Source: Halieaceae bacterium UBA5044
GTDB lineage: Bacteria; Pseudomonadota; Gammaproteobacteria; Pseudomonadales; Halieaceae
Direction: 5' to 3'
DNA length: 64,000 nucleotides
NCBI GenBank assembly: GCA_002416125.1
Contig: DIBU01000001.1
Location: 124,001 to 188,000, forward strand
Shown piece after piece: positions 61,932 through 64,000 of the stretch. Made by a program: the position numbers and the translations under genes. Below the pieces are notes generated by a model, which was given only the letters and a program-made list of their open reading frames with translations, did no database searches and was not told the DNA's origin. The stretch's first letter is position 1. The number at the start of each line of letters is the position of its first letter.

Positions 61932-63761
61932 CTACTCCACCGTCACCGACTTCGCCAGATTCCGCGGTTTGTCCACATCGGTGCCCTTCTGCACGGCCAC
62001 ATGGTAGGCCAGCAGCTGCAGGGCGACGGTGTACACGATGGGCTTCAGCACCTCCGGGCAACTCGGCAGCGCGATCACATGCACCCGGGGCTCCTCGGCA
62101 AAGTGTGCTGCATTGTCGGCGAAGACATACAGCTCTGCGCCCCGAGAGCGCACTTCTTCCAGGTTGGACTTGAGCTTTTCCATCAGGGCATCGCCCGGCG
62201 CCACGGCAATCACCGGCATGTCGGCGTCCACCAGCGCCAGGGGGCCGTGCTTGAGCTCTCCAGCCGGGTAGGCTTCCGCGTGTATGTAGGAGATTTCCTT
62301 GAGCTTCAGCGCGCCCTCCAGGGCAATCGGGTACTGGATGCCGCGGCCCAGGAACAGCGCGTGGTGCTTCATGATCAGGGCCGTTGCCATGTGCTTGATG
62401 ACCGGGTCCAGGCGCAGGGTTTGCTCCACATAATCGGGCAGCTTGTGCAGCGCGGACACCAGCTCGCTGGCCGCTTCCGCGGGCAGGCCATGGCGCTTGC
62501 CCAGCACCAGCGTCAACATCAGGAAGGCCGCCAGCTGTGTGGTGAAGGCCTTGGTGGACGCCACGCCGATTTCTGCGCCGGCGCGGGTGAGAAACACCAG
62601 GTCGGATTCACGCACCAAGGAACTGTGGTCCACATTGGCGATGACCAGGCTCCCGAGATAGGCATCTTCCGTGGCGTCGCGCAGGGCGGCGAGGGTATCC
62701 GCCGTTTCGCCGGACTGCGACACGGTCACCAGCAGGGTGCCCGGCAGGGGAACCCGCTTGCGGTAGCGGAACTCGGAGGCCACCTCCACGGTACAGGGAA
62801 GCCCGGCGAGCTCTTCCAGCCAGTAGCGGGCAACCATCCCCGCATGGTAGCTGGTACCACAGGCAACAATCTGCACGGCACGCACCTGGTCGAACAGTGC
62901 CGCTGCATCCGCCCCGAAAACGCTGTCGTCGATGTCGCGGGTACCCGCCACGGGAATGGTGTTGGCCAGTGCACGCGGTTGCTCATGGATTTCCTTGAGC
63001 ATGTAGTGCTCGTAGTCACCCAGCCCGGTGCTTTCTTCCAGCGCGGAGATCTGCGTCATGCGGCGCTCGACCGGTTCCCCCGCTGAAGTAAAGATCTGTA
63101 GCGAGGTTGGCGTGATGCGCACCACGTCGCCTTCCTCGAGGTAGACGAAGCGGTCGGTCACCTGGCGCAGGGCCAGCTGGTCGGACGCCAGGAAGTACTC
63201 ACCGATCCCCACGCCCACCACCAGCGGGCTGCCCTCCCGTGTACCCACCACTTCATCCGGGTGTTGCGTGTCCACAGCGGCGAGCGCATAGGCACCCTGC
63301 AGCCGCGGTACCACCGCGTGAAAGGCCTCCAGCAAGGTGCTGCCCTGGCTGAGCTGCTGGTGCAGGAGATGGACTATCACTTCGGTGTCGGTACCCGACT
63401 GGAAACTGTAGCCCTGCGCCTGCAGTTCCTTGCGCAGGGCTTCGTGGTTCTCGATGATGCCGTTGTGCACCACCGCCACACGCTCCCCGGAAATATGCGG
63501 GTGCGCGTTGGCCGCCGAGGGAACCCCGTGCGTTGCCCAGCGCGTGTGGGCGATGCCGACGCAGCCGTACTTCGGGTCCATGGCCTGGGCCTGCTCGAGC
63601 TCGGCCACCTTGCCCTGGCGCTTGTGCAGCAACAGATTGTGCTCGTTGTCCACCAACGCCATGCCGGCTGAATCGTAGCCGCGGTACTCCAGCCGCCGCA
63701 GCCCCTCGAGCAAGATCTCCGACACTTCACGCCGCGCCGCCGCCGCTACTATTCCACACAT
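61932..63761 (-). CDS. glmS: Glutamine-fructose-6-phosphate aminotransferase
   Basis: GlmS makes glucosamine 6-phosphate for peptidoglycan and lipopolysaccharide. The 609-residue protein has the N-terminal glutaminase nucleophile (MCGIVAAAARRE, Cys after Met), TRWATHGVPSAANAHPH, and two SIS isomerase domains (CGTSYHAGM; VSQSGETADTLAAL) ending in PRNLAKSVTVE. The ATG at 63761 is three bases after the glmU stop, so the two are in one operon. No glmS ribozyme is expected in this lineage and none was seen. Confidence 0.97.
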   Translation of the reverse strand: MCGIVAAAARREVSEILLEGLRRLEYRGYDSAGMALVDNEHNLLLHKRQGKVAELEQAQAMDPKYGCVGIAHTRWATHGVPSAANAHPHISGERVAVVHNGIIENHEALRKELQAQGYSFQSGTDTEVIVHLLHQQLSQGSTLLEAFHAVVPRLQGAYALAAVDTQHPDEVVGTREGSPLVVGVGIGEYFLASDQLALRQVTDRFVYLEEGDVVRITPTSLQIFTSAGEPVERRMTQISALEESTGLGDYEHYMLKEIHEQPRALANTIPVAGTRDIDDSVFGADAAALFDQVRAVQIVACGTSYHAGMVARYWLEELAGLPCTVEVASEFRYRKRVPLPGTLLVTVSQSGETADTLAALRDATEDAYLGSLVIANVDHSSLVRESDLVFLTRAGAEIGVASTKAFTTQLAAFLMLTLVLGKRHGLPAEAASELVSALHKLPDYVEQTLRLDPVIKHMATALIMKHHALFLGRGIQYPIALEGALKLKEISYIHAEAYPAGELKHGPLALVDADMPVIAVAPGDALMEKLKSNLEEVRSRGAELYVFADNAAHFAEEPRVHVIALPSCPEVLKPIVYTVALQLLAYHVAVQKGTDVDKPRNLAKSVTVE

Positions 63762-63764
63762 GAT

Positions 63765-64000
63765 TCAGTCCTTGTTCACTTTGCCGGGCCGTTTCCAGCC
63801 GGAAATATTCCGCTGTTTGCCGCGTGCCACCGCCAGCTCAGCCTCGGGCACCGCGCGGGTAATGGTCGAGCCCGCGGCCACAAAGCCACCGGACCCAATC
63901 TCCACAGGTGCTACCAGTGTCGCGTTGGAACCGACAAAGGCGCCATCCCCGATCCGGGTAATATGCTTGTTGACGCCATCGTAATTGCAGGTGATGGTGC
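63765..64000 (-). CDS. glmU: Bifunctional GlmU, 3' end only
   Basis: The last 78 codons of glmU, cut by the right edge. The fragment has the left-handed beta-helix hexapeptides of the acetyltransferase domain (TITCNYDGVNKHITRIGDGA, FVGSNATLVAPVEIGSGGF) and the tail ending GWKRPGKVNKD. GlmU makes UDP-N-acetylglucosamine from GlmS product. The TGA is three bases before glmS. Confidence 0.95.
   Translation of the reverse strand, partial: TITCNYDGVNKHITRIGDGAFVGSNATLVAPVEIGSGGFVAAGSTITRAVPEAELAVARGKQRNISGWKRPGKVNKD

Noticed and set aside
1..64000. CRISPR arrays, rRNA and tRNA genes
   Set aside because: No regular repeat-spacer pattern or recognisable RNA gene was seen on reading the intergenic gaps on both strands.

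Overview
The window reads as a chromosomal segment of a GC-rich, probably marine gammaproteobacterium. Halieaceae or another Cellvibrionales-type lineage is my best guess. The backbone gene order pyrE-crc-rph-yicC ... gmk-rpoZ-spoT-ridA ... recG ... rubredoxin/rubredoxin reductase-ubiC-ubiA follows a block that I know from Pseudomonas. The dense coding, many ATGA-type overlaps, TonB receptor, TRAP transporter, sulfatase and large set of acyl-CoA, SDR and sulfotransferase genes suit a marine heterotroph. No rRNA, tRNA, CRISPR array, complete insertion sequence or prophage was seen.

Layout. (1) 1-4.7 kb: 5' part of an arylsulfatase (reverse strand, cut by the window edge), a coiled-coil envelope protein, pyrE, a Crc-like protein, rph and yicC. 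(2) 4.7-28.4 kb: about 23.8 kb of accessory genes between yicC and gmk, which are neighbours in Pseudomonas. It starts with LysR/DoxX, a double CDGSH-glutamate synthase-type fusion and an MliC-type lipoprotein. A decayed zone follows (8.4-13.8 kb): a selA lacking its 3' end meets tail-to-tail a 3'-truncated gene resembling the N-terminus of UGSC-family (seleno)proteins, then come an intact unknown gene, a frameshifted LuxR-type regulator and an FAD oxidoreductase with an in-frame amber stop. Next are a TonB receptor, an SDR, a membrane PQQ dehydrogenase, an intact paralogue of the broken LuxR regulator, another SDR, a split transketolase, and a TetR-DUF1214-SDR-sulfotransferase group. (3) 28.5-42.4 kb: gmk-rpoZ-spoT-ridA, an SDR, recG, a DUF1415 gene, a fused rubredoxin-rubredoxin reductase, ubiC, ubiA, a GNAT protein, a flavin monooxygenase and yaaA. 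(4) 42.4-46 kb: a TRAP transporter split over both strands around a YciA-type thioesterase. (5) 46-55 kb: uvrD, a SPOR-domain protein, a small exported protein, oxyR, and an acyl-CoA dehydrogenase/acyl-CoA ligase/crotonase set. (6) 55-61.8 kb: an envelope-lipid cluster (DsbB-like, DgkA, LTA-synthase-like, EptA-like, histidine kinase, response regulator). (7) 61.9-64 kb: glmS and the 3' end of glmU.

How the genes work together. The most unusual part is the decayed zone. A selenocysteine-synthesis gene and a gene resembling a selenoprotein family are truncated at the same point, which suggests one deletion removed the 3' half of both and possibly whatever lay between. Nearby regulator and oxidoreductase genes carry independent lesions. 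The envelope cluster is coherent: EptA-like and LTA-synthase-like transferases would release diacylglycerol, DgkA would recycle it, and a DsbB-like protein could support the disulfides EptA needs. The accessory oxidoreductases, TonB receptor and PQQ enzyme suggest uptake and oxidation of an unidentified alicyclic or terpenoid-like substrate, but the sequence does not name it.
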